From assembly GCF_000612585.1 (NCBI RefSeq), contig NZ_JFCA01000044.1:1-58060 (forward strand): DNA of 58,060 nucleotides, given 5' to 3'. The DNA comes from Pseudomonas sp. CHM02 (GTDB lineage: Bacteria > Pseudomonadota > Gammaproteobacteria > Pseudomonadales > Pseudomonadaceae). The position numbers and the translations under genes were made by a program. Positions 1 through 7,970 of the stretch are shown one piece after another (positions within the stretch are counted from its first letter, which is position 1; each line of letters begins with the position of its first letter). The notes beneath the pieces are model-generated. The model was not told where the DNA came from and ran no database searches. It worked only from the letters and a program-made list of their open reading frames with translations.

Positions 1-865
1 TGAAGGCTCTCAACCCAGCTGGTGTGTAACGATTCGCTGGATAGTAGAGGCTTAAGCCAGGGTAGGGTGGTGTCCAGTCTTCGAGAACACGCACTAGAGC
101 TCCACTAGCAAGGTGTGCACTGACAGCGAACTCGTTTGTCCAGGCTAGGCCAGCTCCTTGCACAGCGGCCTCCAGCATCAAATGATGGCTGTCCAGCGTG
201 AGCGATCCATTGACATCTACAGCCTGTTGATCGCCACGCTTTGTGAACTCCCACTTATAAATCGTCCCGCTAGGAAAGCGAACGCGGATACAGTTATGCG
301 CCATTAAGTCTGCCGGAACCTCTGGCCGCCTGCGGTTGGCAAAATATTGGGGGGATCCCACCACCGCAAAACGTAGAGGCGCACTTATGGGGATTGCAAT
401 CATGTCCAGAGGAACGCTTTCGGAAAGGCGAATACCCGCATCGAAGCCGCCTGCAACGATGTCCACGAGACTTCTATCAGTGACGATATCAACTCGCATA
501 TCCGGATATCGAGCCAGGTACTTCAACACGATAGGCGTCAGCACCATCTGAGCAGCACCTTCAGAGGTGTTCAAACGTAGCGTCCCTGTAGGCGTATTAC
601 CAAATTCGCTGACGGCTTCCATTGCCGTCGTTATGTCGCGCAGCGCTGGTTGTACCTGAATCAGAAATTGCTCACCAGCCGCAGTAAGGGAAACGCTACG
701 GGTTGTTCTGTGGAACAACCTTACCCCTAAACGTTGTTCCAAGGTTGCGATGGCATGGCTCAGCGCTGAGGGCGATAAGCCCACTTCTATAGCCGCCCGT
801 CGAAAGCTCCGGTGAATGGCTACGGCGACGAATGCGTGGAGTTCAAGAAAGCCTGATTTCTGCAC
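1..865 (-). CDS. LysR-family transcriptional regulator, 3' end outside window
   Basis: The reading frame runs leftward from a GTG at 865-863 to the window edge without a stop, giving 288 codons of a family that is usually about 300 residues, so only the last few are missing. The N-terminal winged helix-turn-helix is clear (residues about 5-60, with the family hallmark LEQRLGVRLFHRTTR), followed by a periplasmic-binding-like effector domain. An AGGA stretch sits 9 bases before the GTG; no ATG is available in this frame because of an upstream stop. It is divergent from the truncated ene-reductase that begins 40 bases away, so it may once have controlled that gene. The effector is unknown. Confidence 0.9.
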   Translation of the reverse strand, partial: MQKSGFLELHAFVAVAIHRSFRRAAIEVGLSPSALSHAIATLEQRLGVRLFHRTTRSVSLTAAGEQFLIQVQPALRDITTAMEAVSEFGNTPTGTLRLNTSEGAAQMVLTPIVLKYLARYPDMRVDIVTDRSLVDIVAGGFDAGIRLSESVPLDMIAIPISAPLRFAVVGSPQYFANRRRPEVPADLMAHNCIRVRFPSGTIYKWEFTKRGDQQAVDVNGSLTLDSHHLMLEAAVQGAGLAWTNEFAVSAHLASGALVRVLEDWTPPYPGLSLYYPANRYTPAGLRAF

Positions 866-905
866 TGTGCTAATTCCTGCATCTGTTCATCCAATATTAG
901 CCTGA

Positions 906-1691
906 TTGTTAGTTCAAATGGACAGGCATAACGTGATCACAGGCCTGAGGCAAGAGCCGAAAACTTGCTCGACATACCCAGCAAACCTCATTCATATCGC
1001 GCCATCGGCTATCCCTTTCACGGAAACTAGCCCTGTGCCTCGCGCACTCGCGGCTGACGAAATTCCGGGATTGGTGAAGCTCTATGGAGACGCCGCACGA
1101 CGTGCCAGTGACGCGGGCTTCGATGTGCTTGAGATCCATGCTGCACATGGTTATTTGCTCAATGAGTTCCTCTCGCCACTCGCCAATACTCGCGATGACG
1201 AATATGGCGGTGACGCCAAGCGTCGCTATCGCTTCCTGCGCGAAGTGCTGGAGGAAGTCAAAACGCATTGGGGCGATCGCCCTCTGTTTGTTCGGATCTC
1301 CAGCTCCGATTACGCCGAAGGCGGCAACATCCCTGAGTCATTCCTTGAATATGGTCGCTGGATGAAACAGCAGGGCGCCGATCTGATCGACTGCAGCTCC
1401 GGCGGAATCAAGATGGTCAAGGTGCAGACCTATCCGGGCTACCAGGTACCGGCTTCGGAACTGCTGCGCAAAGAGCTGAACATTGCTACGGGGGCCGTGG
1501 GCGTGATCCAAAGTGGTCGCCAAGCCGAAGAAATTCTGCAAAACGGCCGAGCTGATCTGGTGTTTGTCGGTCGGCAAATGCTGCGTGATCCATTCTGGGT
1601 GCGCACTGCAGCAGATGATTTGAAAGAAATCATTGAAATTCCTACTGCCTACACACGATACGGTTCTGTATGGCTTGATACCAAAGCCTAA
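906..1691 (+). pseudogene. Old Yellow Enzyme (NamA/YqjM type), N-terminally truncated
   Basis: From about residue 32 onward this is a YqjM/NamA-like NADPH-dependent FMN ene-reductase: it has the HAAHGYLLNEFLSP motif with the two substrate-binding histidines, the DEYGG loop, LIDCSSG, and the C-terminal FMN-phosphate region GRADLVFVGRQMLRDPF. The family is about 340-370 residues; here only about 240 remain. The first 100 residues, including the first beta strands and the catalytic Tyr region, are absent. A faint trace of the GRK-STY loop (KTCSTYP) just before the good homology suggests an internal deletion, not a late start. The start shown is TTG; ATG at 918 is equally possible. A folded enzyme is unlikely. 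The deletion also removed the usual promoter space to the divergent LysR gene. Confidence 0.75.
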
Positions 1692-1919
1692 TTATACATT
1701 AGTGCGGTAAAAGGGCGATCGGACTTAGCAACTCTCGATATCGAGAAATGACGGGCCCAAAAATACACTTCATCCTGTGGGAGTTGTTACGCCCGGTTAA
1801 GCATAGCTAGCTTGCCTTGCATGCGTCACTCATCGGGCAGATTTTTTCATAATGGGTGAAAGATGCCGGCCTCCTACGGGTGGCTGGCAAGTCAGTGAGT
1901 TAAGAGATTATTGGATTTA

Positions 1920-1976
1920 ATTGCATAATCACGATGATAATTTAATTAGTGCGCTGTCGTGCTGCGCAGTAATCTG
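1920..1976 (+). promoter_or_regulatory. Shared operator/promoter element, copy A (before SDR)
   Basis: This stretch matches 20786-20842 over its whole length, including ATGATAATT, AATTAGT and, 43 bases from the element start in both copies, TGCGCAGTAA. A shorter 34-base version lies at 10370-10403. It is rich in AT dyads of the kind LysR proteins bind, and lies about 140 bases before the SDR start at 2115. The likely regulator is the LysR encoded at 19813-20763, next to copy B. The match is seen directly; the regulator is inferred. Confidence 0.6.
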
Positions 1977-2114
1977 AGTTGCTGCCTGGATGAGGGTTCT
2001 CAATGCGAGCCTCGATCGAGTACGTATTTTAGCAAACCTTTTTAATTTAAGAACTTGGGCTAACTGCTAAAAGCTGCCCACAACTTTAGTAGAATTTTAA
2101 ACGAGAACGAATAC

Positions 2115-2882
2115 ATGACTACTTCAATTCAGGGATTCGGCCGCCTGCAATCCAAAGTGGCTGTTATTACCGGAGCTGCTAATGGTATTGGTCGAGCAAC
2201 CGCCGAGGTCATGGCGCGAGAGGGCGCAAAGCTTGTCCTGTCGGATGTTAATATCGATCTTTTGAACACGCTTGCCGACTCGCTTCGAGTCAAGGGAGTT
2301 GAAGTTACCACTATCAAATGCGACGTATCTGTAGAGCAAGATATTATCGAGATGATTGCGGTAGGCATCAAAACCTACGGGCAACTCGACGTAGTCGTTT
2401 CCAATGCTGGGATCATTCCGGAAGCAGATCTTGAGCAGGCAACCGCAGAGCTTTGGGATAAGGTGATGTCGATCAATGCCCGCGGCATGTTCCTTGTTGC
2501 AAAGCATGCTGCTGTTCACATGGTTCCTAAAGCTACAGGCTCGATAATTTTCCTTTCATCTATTGCGGCCTTGAATGGCATTCCTGGATTGGCTGTTTAT
2601 GGCCCAAGTAAGTTCGTAGCATCGGGCCTTGCACTTCACCTCGCTGCCGAACTGTCACCAAAGGGTATTCGTGTCAATGCCGTTGCGCCAGGTACGATCG
2701 ATACTCCTGCAGTCAGCAATATCTCCGAAGAGTATTTGAAGGTGATGACTGATAAACAAATGATCAAGCGACTTGGCAGGCCTGAGGAGATTGCAAACTC
2801 TATTCTCTTTCTCGCCTCTGATGAAGCATCTTTTGTTACCGGGACAGTGTTAACTGTTGATGGCGGTTATTCGGCTCTGTAA
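2115..2882 (+). CDS. SDR-family NAD(P)-dependent oxidoreductase
   Basis: A complete classical short-chain dehydrogenase of 255 residues. It shows the Rossmann motif TGAANGIG near residue 19, the NAG strand motif, the catalytic Ser in FLSSIAA, the Y-x-x-x-K pair in YGPSKF, and the C-terminal signature GTVLTVDGG. The family oxidises or reduces hydroxyl/keto groups in the cytoplasm; the acidic residue after the second strand (LSDVN) suggests NAD. It stands alone, about 140 bases downstream of operator copy A, so it probably belongs to the regulon of the large catabolic cluster further right. The substrate cannot be read from the sequence. Confidence 0.92.
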   Translation: MTTSIQGFGRLQSKVAVITGAANGIGRATAEVMAREGAKLVLSDVNIDLLNTLADSLRVKGVEVTTIKCDVSVEQDIIEMIAVGIKTYGQLDVVVSNAGIIPEADLEQATAELWDKVMSINARGMFLVAKHAAVHMVPKATGSIIFLSSIAALNGIPGLAVYGPSKFVASGLALHLAAELSPKGIRVNAVAPGTIDTPAVSNISEEYLKVMTDKQMIKRLGRPEEIANSILFLASDEASFVTGTVLTVDGGYSAL

Positions 2883-3400
2883 TTTCGACATCATTTAGAT
2901 TTAGCAAAATCAGGCTAAAGATTGAAAGAGAGTATAATTCAGATGCAACACTTAGGTGCGGCTCTTTTATAGCGGAGTCGCATCTCACACATCATTGATC
3001 GATCAAGCTGAATAATCTCCAAATTTACTGAAGTAGCCAGTGTAATGAGCGGTGGGATAAGGTCTTCCCTTACAAAAATAAGAAAGCTCGCAGACACTCT
3101 CATGCTCGTCCCTTCGTCCCTATCACCTTTTGGTGAACGGCAATCATGCTTGAGCGAACCAACGCTTAGGTGTATGTCGTTAGGGAGGGCCTGATAAGGC
3201 TCTGTTCCAACGTCCCGTACACAAAATTAGCCGCTGAGCAGTGCGCCAACGCTGGTTTGATGGCTGAAGCTACGAAGGGGTTAGCAATGAACGTGCCTTT
3301 TACTTCCTTTGCGCCGATCTCAATCGGCACGGCTCCGGCCGTGCCATTAATGCTCCCGAATGCAATTATTGATATCAACGAGCCAATGGATGAATGGGTT
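2883..3400. other. Gene-poor stretch, likely decayed
   Basis: About 520 bases with no convincing gene. Short open frames exist on both strands (for example 3170-3430 plus, 3166-3378 minus) but neither shows a recognisable family or a ribosome-binding site. It ends in a short remnant of a DUF1330 gene. Confidence 0.5.
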
Positions 3401-3430
3401 TATCACCTGCTGGAAGGTACCGCCTCTTAA
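3401..3430 (+). pseudogene. 3' relic of a DUF1330 gene
   Basis: The last ten codons read YHLLEGTAS-stop, nearly identical in protein and DNA to the end of the intact DUF1330 gene at 27991-28293 (LYLLEGTAS-stop). In both places a strong hairpin follows within about 10 bases. Upstream of this point the similarity stops, so only the 3' tip of the gene survived. Confidence 0.55.
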
Positions 3431-3439
3431 TAGCAGCAG

Positions 3440-3474
3440 GGCGCCAGTCTTCTGGTTTACAGAAGACCGGCGCC
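3440..3474 (+). terminator. Strong hairpin terminator
   Basis: Fifteen-base stem with one mismatch: GGCGCCAGTCTTCTG pairs with CAGAAGACCGGCGCC around a GTTTA loop. There is no long T run, so it may be bidirectional or Rho-assisted. It lies at the end of the DUF1330 relic and could also stop the leftward LysR transcript. Confidence 0.65.
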
Positions 3475-3618
3475 TGCCTTGAGCTGGTCTGATGAGCCCG
3501 TTCCCCCCATCGTAATCCCAAGCAGGTTCGCCAGCATGCATGCATCAGTCGACAATGAGTATGTTCGGGGCGTTGGGATCTCGTTGATGCAATAGGGATT
3601 TTGTAGGCGAACATTCAA

Positions 3619-4590
3619 TCAATCGGATTCCATCCGATTTGCACTGCGCATGAAGTCAACAAATGCACGCAGCTTTCCAGGCATGTGCTTGCGATGCGGA
3701 TAGTACAGATTGAACGCATCATCTAGTGCGCTGTCCTGCTTCAATATGTGCCGCAGCATTCCGCTGGCTAACTCTTGCTTTGCAAAATTTTCGAAGACGA
3801 AGCCGATGCCCTGACCTTGTATGGCTGCATCCAGAACGGATCTCATCTCATCGAACACAAAGCGCCCTTGAACGTCGACCTGGGTCATTTGGCCTTGAGC
3901 TTCGAACTTCCATTCGAACAGTCTGCCGCCAACGGAATAGCGTTGACGAATGCAGTTGTGCTCTAGCAGTTCCTCAATGGTTTCTGGTTCACTTAGATCG
4001 CGGAAGTAATCCGGTGCAGCAACGACAATTCTTTTTTGTAGCGATCCCAGCTGCACGGACACCATATCGTTCTGAACACGCTTTCCCATGCGTATGCCGA
4101 TGTCAAAACCGCCATTGACAATATCACTCAGTCGGTTATCAAGGGATATCTCTACATTGATAAGTGGGAATTTTTCCATAAAGGCGTTGAGGTGCGGTTC
4201 GATAAAGATACGGTATGCGACGTAGGAAGAATTGAGGCGCACGGTGCCAGATGGCTGGTCGGTCGCGAGCAATGCTTGTGACAAGGCGTCCTTGATCAGT
4301 GCCAGTGCGGGGGCTAATGCTCCGATTAGAGCTTCGCCAGCCTCGGTTAAGCTGACACTGCGAGTTGTACGGTTGAACAATCGCACATTCAACTGCGCTT
4401 CTATGCCTTTGATGGTGCGTGATACGGCAGTCGGCGTGACACCCAACTCGATAGCCGCGCGGGCAAAATTCAAATGCCTGGCTGCAGCCTCAAACGTTAG
4501 AAGCCCAGGAAGATGCACGGGGGGGAGCGCGACTGCGGCCTTAGGAGAATCCGGGTGTGATGGGGTTTTTATTATGACTTTATTGCTCAT
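3619..4590 (-). CDS. LysR-family transcriptional regulator
   Basis: A complete LysR protein of 323 residues. Residues 1-28 are a polar, proline-rich extension; the winged helix-turn-helix follows (about 29-88), containing FEAAARHLNFARAAIELGVTPTAVSRTIKGIE and ending in LFNRTTRSVSLTE, then the effector-binding domain. This is the GcvA-like branch. The gene is divergent from the NTF2/esterase operon starting at 4710, and the 120-base gap holds a cluster of TGATGC inverted repeats, so it most likely activates that operon and represses itself. The inducer is unknown. Confidence 0.92.
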   Translation of the reverse strand: MSNKVIIKTPSHPDSPKAAVALPPVHLPGLLTFEAAARHLNFARAAIELGVTPTAVSRTIKGIEAQLNVRLFNRTTRSVSLTEAGEALIGALAPALALIKDALSQALLATDQPSGTVRLNSSYVAYRIFIEPHLNAFMEKFPLINVEISLDNRLSDIVNGGFDIGIRMGKRVQNDMVSVQLGSLQKRIVVAAPDYFRDLSEPETIEELLEHNCIRQRYSVGGRLFEWKFEAQGQMTQVDVQGRFVFDEMRSVLDAAIQGQGIGFVFENFAKQELASGMLRHILKQDSALDDAFNLYYPHRKHMPGKLRAFVDFMRSANRMESD

Positions 4591-4628
4591 ACGGTATCCA
4601 TGCCTGTGATCATTTTATTCATTATCGC

Positions 4629-4697
4629 TGATGCCTATAGTGGTGCATCAAATAATTTATTACGCCAAATCAGCGGTACATAGGCATCAACTGATGC
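4629..4697. promoter_or_regulatory. Putative LysR operator cluster
   Basis: Between the divergent LysR gene and the NTF2/esterase operon, TGATGC or its complement occurs four times in 69 bases. TGATGCCTAT at 4629-4638 is a perfect inverted repeat of ATAGGCATCA at 4680-4689. Two nested dyads are visible: TGATGC-N10-GCATCA at 4629-4650 and GCATCA-AC-TGATGC at 4684-4697. Two spaced half-site pairs fit the recognition-site plus activation-site layout of LysR promoters. Confidence 0.6.
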
Positions 4698-4709
4698 AGG
4701 AGTAGAACC

Positions 4710-5093
4710 ATGAGCCAAGCTACTTACGTACACGAATACCAAGCCATCACAGAGGTGCTAAACCAGTACATCGAGGGCTGCAAGCAAGCAAAAAGCAGCC
4801 TCATGAAGCCCGCTTTCAATGAGCAAGCGACCATGTTTAGCGTCGATGGGGACGGTAAGTTGGCCGGCGGCGCAATTCCAATCCTGTTCAAGGGTATCGA
4901 CGAGGGTTTTCGCCCATCTCCCGACGCACCGGCCGCCATTGTACGCGTTGAGATCGTTGGTACGGCTGCTAGCGCCCGCATCGACGCTAATGACATGTCA
5001 GGCATTTCCTTCACCGACTTCTTCCATCTGTTGAAAGTCGATGGCAAGTGGACGGTCGTCAGCAAGATCTTCCACACCCACGTCACGCCTTGA
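4710..5093 (+). CDS. NTF2-like (putative lumazine-binding) protein, cytosolic copy
   Basis: A 127-residue protein of the nuclear transport factor 2 fold, resembling the putative lumazine-binding family (Lumazine_bd_2). Helical N-terminus with YQAITEVLNQYIEGCKQA, then the strands ending in GISFTDFFHLLKVDGKW. Such proteins are single-domain cone folds that bind small ligands or act as lyases/isomerases; no function is established for this branch. It has no signal peptide. About four in five residues match the exported twin at 6354-6848, and the two copies flank the exported esterase. AGGAG lies 8-12 bases before the ATG. First gene of the operon divergent from LysR. Confidence 0.88.
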   Translation: MSQATYVHEYQAITEVLNQYIEGCKQAKSSLMKPAFNEQATMFSVDGDGKLAGGAIPILFKGIDEGFRPSPDAPAAIVRVEIVGTAASARIDANDMSGISFTDFFHLLKVDGKWTVVSKIFHTHVTP

Positions 5094-5161
5094 ACCTCTG
5101 CCGCCCTTGAGTCTGCGGAAGTTGAAGCTTCCCAGCACTCAGGCATAAAAATGGAAACGTT

Positions 5162-6181
5162 ATGAAAACCCTTACTTCTGCTTTCGCTCTTACGGTCGTT
5201 ACGCTTGCGCCCGGTACTGCCTCCGCGAACAGCTACCCGGGAGTTGAGCACAACACGGCGAAACTCTTGGAATCGCTTGAAGGTGTCCCGACGCTCGACT
5301 CCATGACGCCGGTCGATGCCCGTGCGGCGCTGGCGGGTGCCCAGGCTGCCCCCCAAGTGGCCTTGCCGGCAGCTGATGTCAGCGAGAAGACGATACGCGT
5401 CAACGGCAGCGATCTGAAATTGACCATCGTGCGACCCGTCGGCAGCCAACAGAAGACCCTGCCCGCATTCATGTATTTCCATGGCGGCGGCTGGGTGTTG
5501 GGCGATTTCCCGACCCACGAACGACTGGTGCGTGACCTGGTGGTAGGCTCGGGTGCCGTGGCGGTCTTCGTCAACTACAGCCTCTCTCCAGAGGCGGCAT
5601 ATGGTGTCGCCACTCAGCAAGCCTATGCCGCGACAAAATGGGTCGCCGAACATGGAGGGGATATCAAGGTAGACGGTAGTCGCCTCGCCGTAGCCGGCAA
5701 CAGTGCTGGCGGTAACATTGCCGCTGTAGTTGCCCTGATGGCCAACGATAAGGGTGAGCCGGCACTGCGCTCACAAGTGTTGCTGTGCCCAGTGACAGAC
5801 TCCAACGCTGACACACCGTCTTACAAGGAGTTTGCCAACGGTTATTTCCTCACTAAGGAGATGATGGCGTGGTTTTGGGACAATTATGTACCCGAAGCCG
5901 AGGTACGCAAACAGATTTATGCCTCTCCACTGCAGGCCACGACCGAACAGTTGAAGGGCTTGCCGCCGACGCTTATCCAGACTGCCGAATTCGATGTTCT
6001 ACGCGATGAAGCTGAAGCATACGGCCGCAAGCTCGATGCTGCGGGTGTACCTGTGAAGACGGTTCGCTACAACGGCATGATTCACGATTTCGGTCTGTCA
6101 AACGCGTTCAGCCATCTGCCAACGCCGCGCAGTGCGATTGCGCAGGCGTCTCAGGAACTCAAGGTCAACCTGAGCAAGTAA
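5162..6181 (+). CDS. Exported alpha/beta hydrolase, HSL (acetyl esterase) family
   Basis: A 339-residue esterase of the hormone-sensitive-lipase family. A Sec signal peptide is evident (hydrophobic core within residues 5-20, Ala-x-Ala-type site near 20-22). The oxyanion-hole motif HGGGW is at residues 107-111, the nucleophile elbow GNSAGG places Ser181, Asp278 lies in EFDVLRDE and His308 in MIHDFG, so the triad is complete. The likely job is hydrolysis of short-chain or plant-type esters in the periplasm. It follows the cytosolic NTF2-like gene by 68 bases and precedes its exported twin, so the three probably form one substrate-induced unit under the LysR gene at 3619. Confidence 0.92.
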   Translation: MKTLTSAFALTVVTLAPGTASANSYPGVEHNTAKLLESLEGVPTLDSMTPVDARAALAGAQAAPQVALPAADVSEKTIRVNGSDLKLTIVRPVGSQQKTLPAFMYFHGGGWVLGDFPTHERLVRDLVVGSGAVAVFVNYSLSPEAAYGVATQQAYAATKWVAEHGGDIKVDGSRLAVAGNSAGGNIAAVVALMANDKGEPALRSQVLLCPVTDSNADTPSYKEFANGYFLTKEMMAWFWDNYVPEAEVRKQIYASPLQATTEQLKGLPPTLIQTAEFDVLRDEAEAYGRKLDAAGVPVKTVRYNGMIHDFGLSNAFSHLPTPRSAIAQASQELKVNLSK

Positions 6182-6212
6182 TTTCAAAGAAAACGAGGCC
6201 GCGAGTTACGCT

Positions 6213-6233
6213 GAAACTAGGGGTTTCGTTTTT
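6213..6233 (+). terminator. Short hairpin with T run after esterase
   Basis: GAAAC pairs with GTTTC across a short loop and is followed by GTTTTT. The stem is weak (5 base pairs), so read-through to the gene at 6354 is likely. Confidence 0.45.
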
Positions 6234-6353
6234 GAAAACACATCGTAATTTCATTGCGAGGCTGCATGCGCACAGCAGATTCCCCGGAGTGTCTGCTGCG
6301 TTTTTGCGGTTGAGTATATTTCAATAATTGCACTCCTTACAAAGGGCGACTAA

Positions 6354-6848
6354 ATGAAAATTACATCTATTAAGCAGCTTTTTTTCGTGGCCTTGATTTT
6401 GAGCATTGGCACGATGGCTCACGCAGAAAATGCACCGAGTATCCCGCAAGTCAGTAGTAAAAAAGTCAGCAAAGCTACGTACGTAGAAGACTATCAAGCT
6501 ATTACAGAGGTGCTTAACAAGTATATTGAGGGTTGCAAGCAGGCCAAGAGCAGTATCATGAAACCCGCTTTCAATGAACATGCGACGATGTACAGCGTCG
6601 GCGCAGATGGCAAATTGAAAGGCGGCGCGATTCCAATCTTGTTCGAGGGAATTGACAATGGTTTCCGCCCATCTCCGGACGCAAAGGCTGCAATTACCCG
6701 CATCGAGATCATCGGTACTGCGGCTAGCGCTCGCATTGACGCCAACGACATGTCAGGTATTTCGTTCACTGACTTTTTCCATCTGTTGAAAGTCGATGGC
6801 AAGTGGACTGTGGTTAGCAAGATTTTCAACACGAATGTAGCGCCTTAG
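6354..6848 (+). CDS. NTF2-like (putative lumazine-binding) protein, exported twin
   Basis: A 164-residue protein whose mature part is a close copy of the protein at 4710-5093: the C-terminal segment from ASARIDANDMSG to DGKWTVVSKIF is identical in both. It differs by a clear Sec signal peptide (Lys-rich start, hydrophobic stretch at about residues 9-21, cleavage after AHA near residue 24) and a short linker. This gives the cell a cytosolic and a periplasmic version of one fold around one exported esterase. It probably binds or processes the esterase substrate or product; the function is not known. A 172-base gap separates it from the esterase, so it may have its own promoter. Confidence 0.88.
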   Translation: MKITSIKQLFFVALILSIGTMAHAENAPSIPQVSSKKVSKATYVEDYQAITEVLNKYIEGCKQAKSSIMKPAFNEHATMYSVGADGKLKGGAIPILFEGIDNGFRPSPDAKAAITRIEIIGTAASARIDANDMSGISFTDFFHLLKVDGKWTVVSKIFNTNVAP

Positions 6849-6868
6849 TTATCCAGTTGCACTGTACT

Positions 6869-6897
6869 AGCTCCTCATCAGGTGATGAGGGGCTTTC
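6869..6897 (+). terminator. Intrinsic terminator after exported NTF2-like gene
   Basis: Twelve-base stem AGCTCCTCATCA / TGATGAGGGGCT (one G-T pair) with a two-base loop followed by TTT, 20 bases after the stop codon. Confidence 0.75.
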
Positions 6898-7346
6898 ACA
6901 ATTTCGGTTACATGGCGGTCGGGTGTACTAGACACCAGTTCATCAGGAACGAACTTTTGCTTGCAATCCCTGCAATGATTAACCTGGCATGCTGCATCGA
7001 ATACTCTCACAGACCGGTAGCTACTTCATGAAGCTTTAAGTTTCCTTCGTCGGATTATAGCGCTTCAATGACTTGAAACGTCACTGATATGTGGGATTTG
7101 CTTTTCTAGAGTTTTATAGATGATCACCAGGCGTCTCGCGTGAGAACAGCGGGAGAAATTGTGGGATTCAGTGTTGCATATTACAGTGCGATCAGGAGTT
7201 TCCAATAAATTAATAGTCGGGGGAGTCAAGCTTAGAGAAAGGTTGGATTATTAACGCGGGGGAAGCAATCTATTAAAGAAAAGCCTCTCTTTCAATGGGT
7301 TTCGATGTGGAAAAATACAAGCATACAAAACACATTGGAGTTAATC
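6898..7346. other. Intergenic, no gene seen
   Basis: About 450 bases of AT-rich sequence without a convincing reading frame. It presumably carries the promoter of the small exported protein at 7347; no clear operator repeat was found. Confidence 0.5.
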
Positions 7347-7529
7347 ATGAAATCTGCCATCGGAATTACCTTTGCTTTTTCTTTCCTTGCAGTGCTTGCG
7401 ACCCTTACAGGGGCATCGATCAGCAACCAAGCGATTCCATCGGCGCCTGCAGCCGCGGCTAGCGGCGAAGTATTTTTAGCCTCTGATGGCGCGGAAAATT
7501 TAGAGCGCTGGCACAAACGTCAAGCTTAA
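7347..7529 (+). CDS. Small secreted protein of unknown function
   Basis: A 60-residue frame with a good Shine-Dalgarno (GGAG 8 bases before ATG), a Lys at position 2 and a hydrophobic stretch (about residues 4-22) typical of a signal peptide, followed by an Ala/Pro-rich segment and a polar tail ending in ERWHKRQA. It has its own terminator directly behind it. The ATG at 7347 is preferred over the in-frame ATG at 7305, which lacks a ribosome-binding site and would bury the signal sequence. No family is recognised; the mature peptide would be about 35 residues. Confidence 0.55.
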   Translation: MKSAIGITFAFSFLAVLATLTGASISNQAIPSAPAAAASGEVFLASDGAENLERWHKRQA

Positions 7530-7542
7530 ATATTTGGGTTGG

Positions 7543-7567
7543 GCGCCAAATTCAACTGAGTTGGCGC
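7543..7567 (+). terminator. Hairpin terminator after small secreted protein
   Basis: GCGCCAA (7543-7549) pairs perfectly with TTGGCGC (7561-7567), with an additional CAACT/AGTTG alternative inside the loop; CTCTTCTC follows. It lies 13 bases after the stop. Confidence 0.6.
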
Positions 7568-7970
7568 TCTTCTCACTTCAAATACGTCTGGTTACAGACA
7601 TGAGCTCTCACTGCTTAGTGAATTAGGTTGCTAATTATACAATTTAGCAAATTTAATAATCACCTTAATTGTTCCCATGGATTTAACAATGTAGCGGTTT
7701 CCCGTGCATATTTTTTTGCAGCGATCTGATTGATCGATGCTTTTGCATAATCCTCTTGAAAATTGAAATAGAACCCGTATTAGGCAACGGTTATGGTTTC
7801 TATCACTCAGACCAAAAACAAAATTGACAAGAGGTTTGCATGTTGCATCCACAAATTTCTCGGGTTCACACAGGCCTTCATAGCCCGCAATCCGGCCGCG
7901 AATCTTCCAATGACTCCAACGCCACGCGTGACGAGCCTTGCCAGCTTTTTGTTGCATGAGGGCGTCTTCC
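7568..7970. other. Intergenic, no gene supported
   Basis: About 400 AT-rich bases. A 67-codon frame at 7793-7996 overlaps the next gene in another frame and has no ribosome-binding site, so it is not annotated. Confidence 0.5.

Noticed and set aside
3170..3430. 86-codon plus frame as an intact gene
   Set aside because: Only its last ten codons resemble a known family (DUF1330); no ribosome-binding site and no homology I can recognise upstream.
4724..5653. 309-codon minus-strand frame
   Set aside because: Overlaps two well-supported plus-strand genes and has no recognisable motif.
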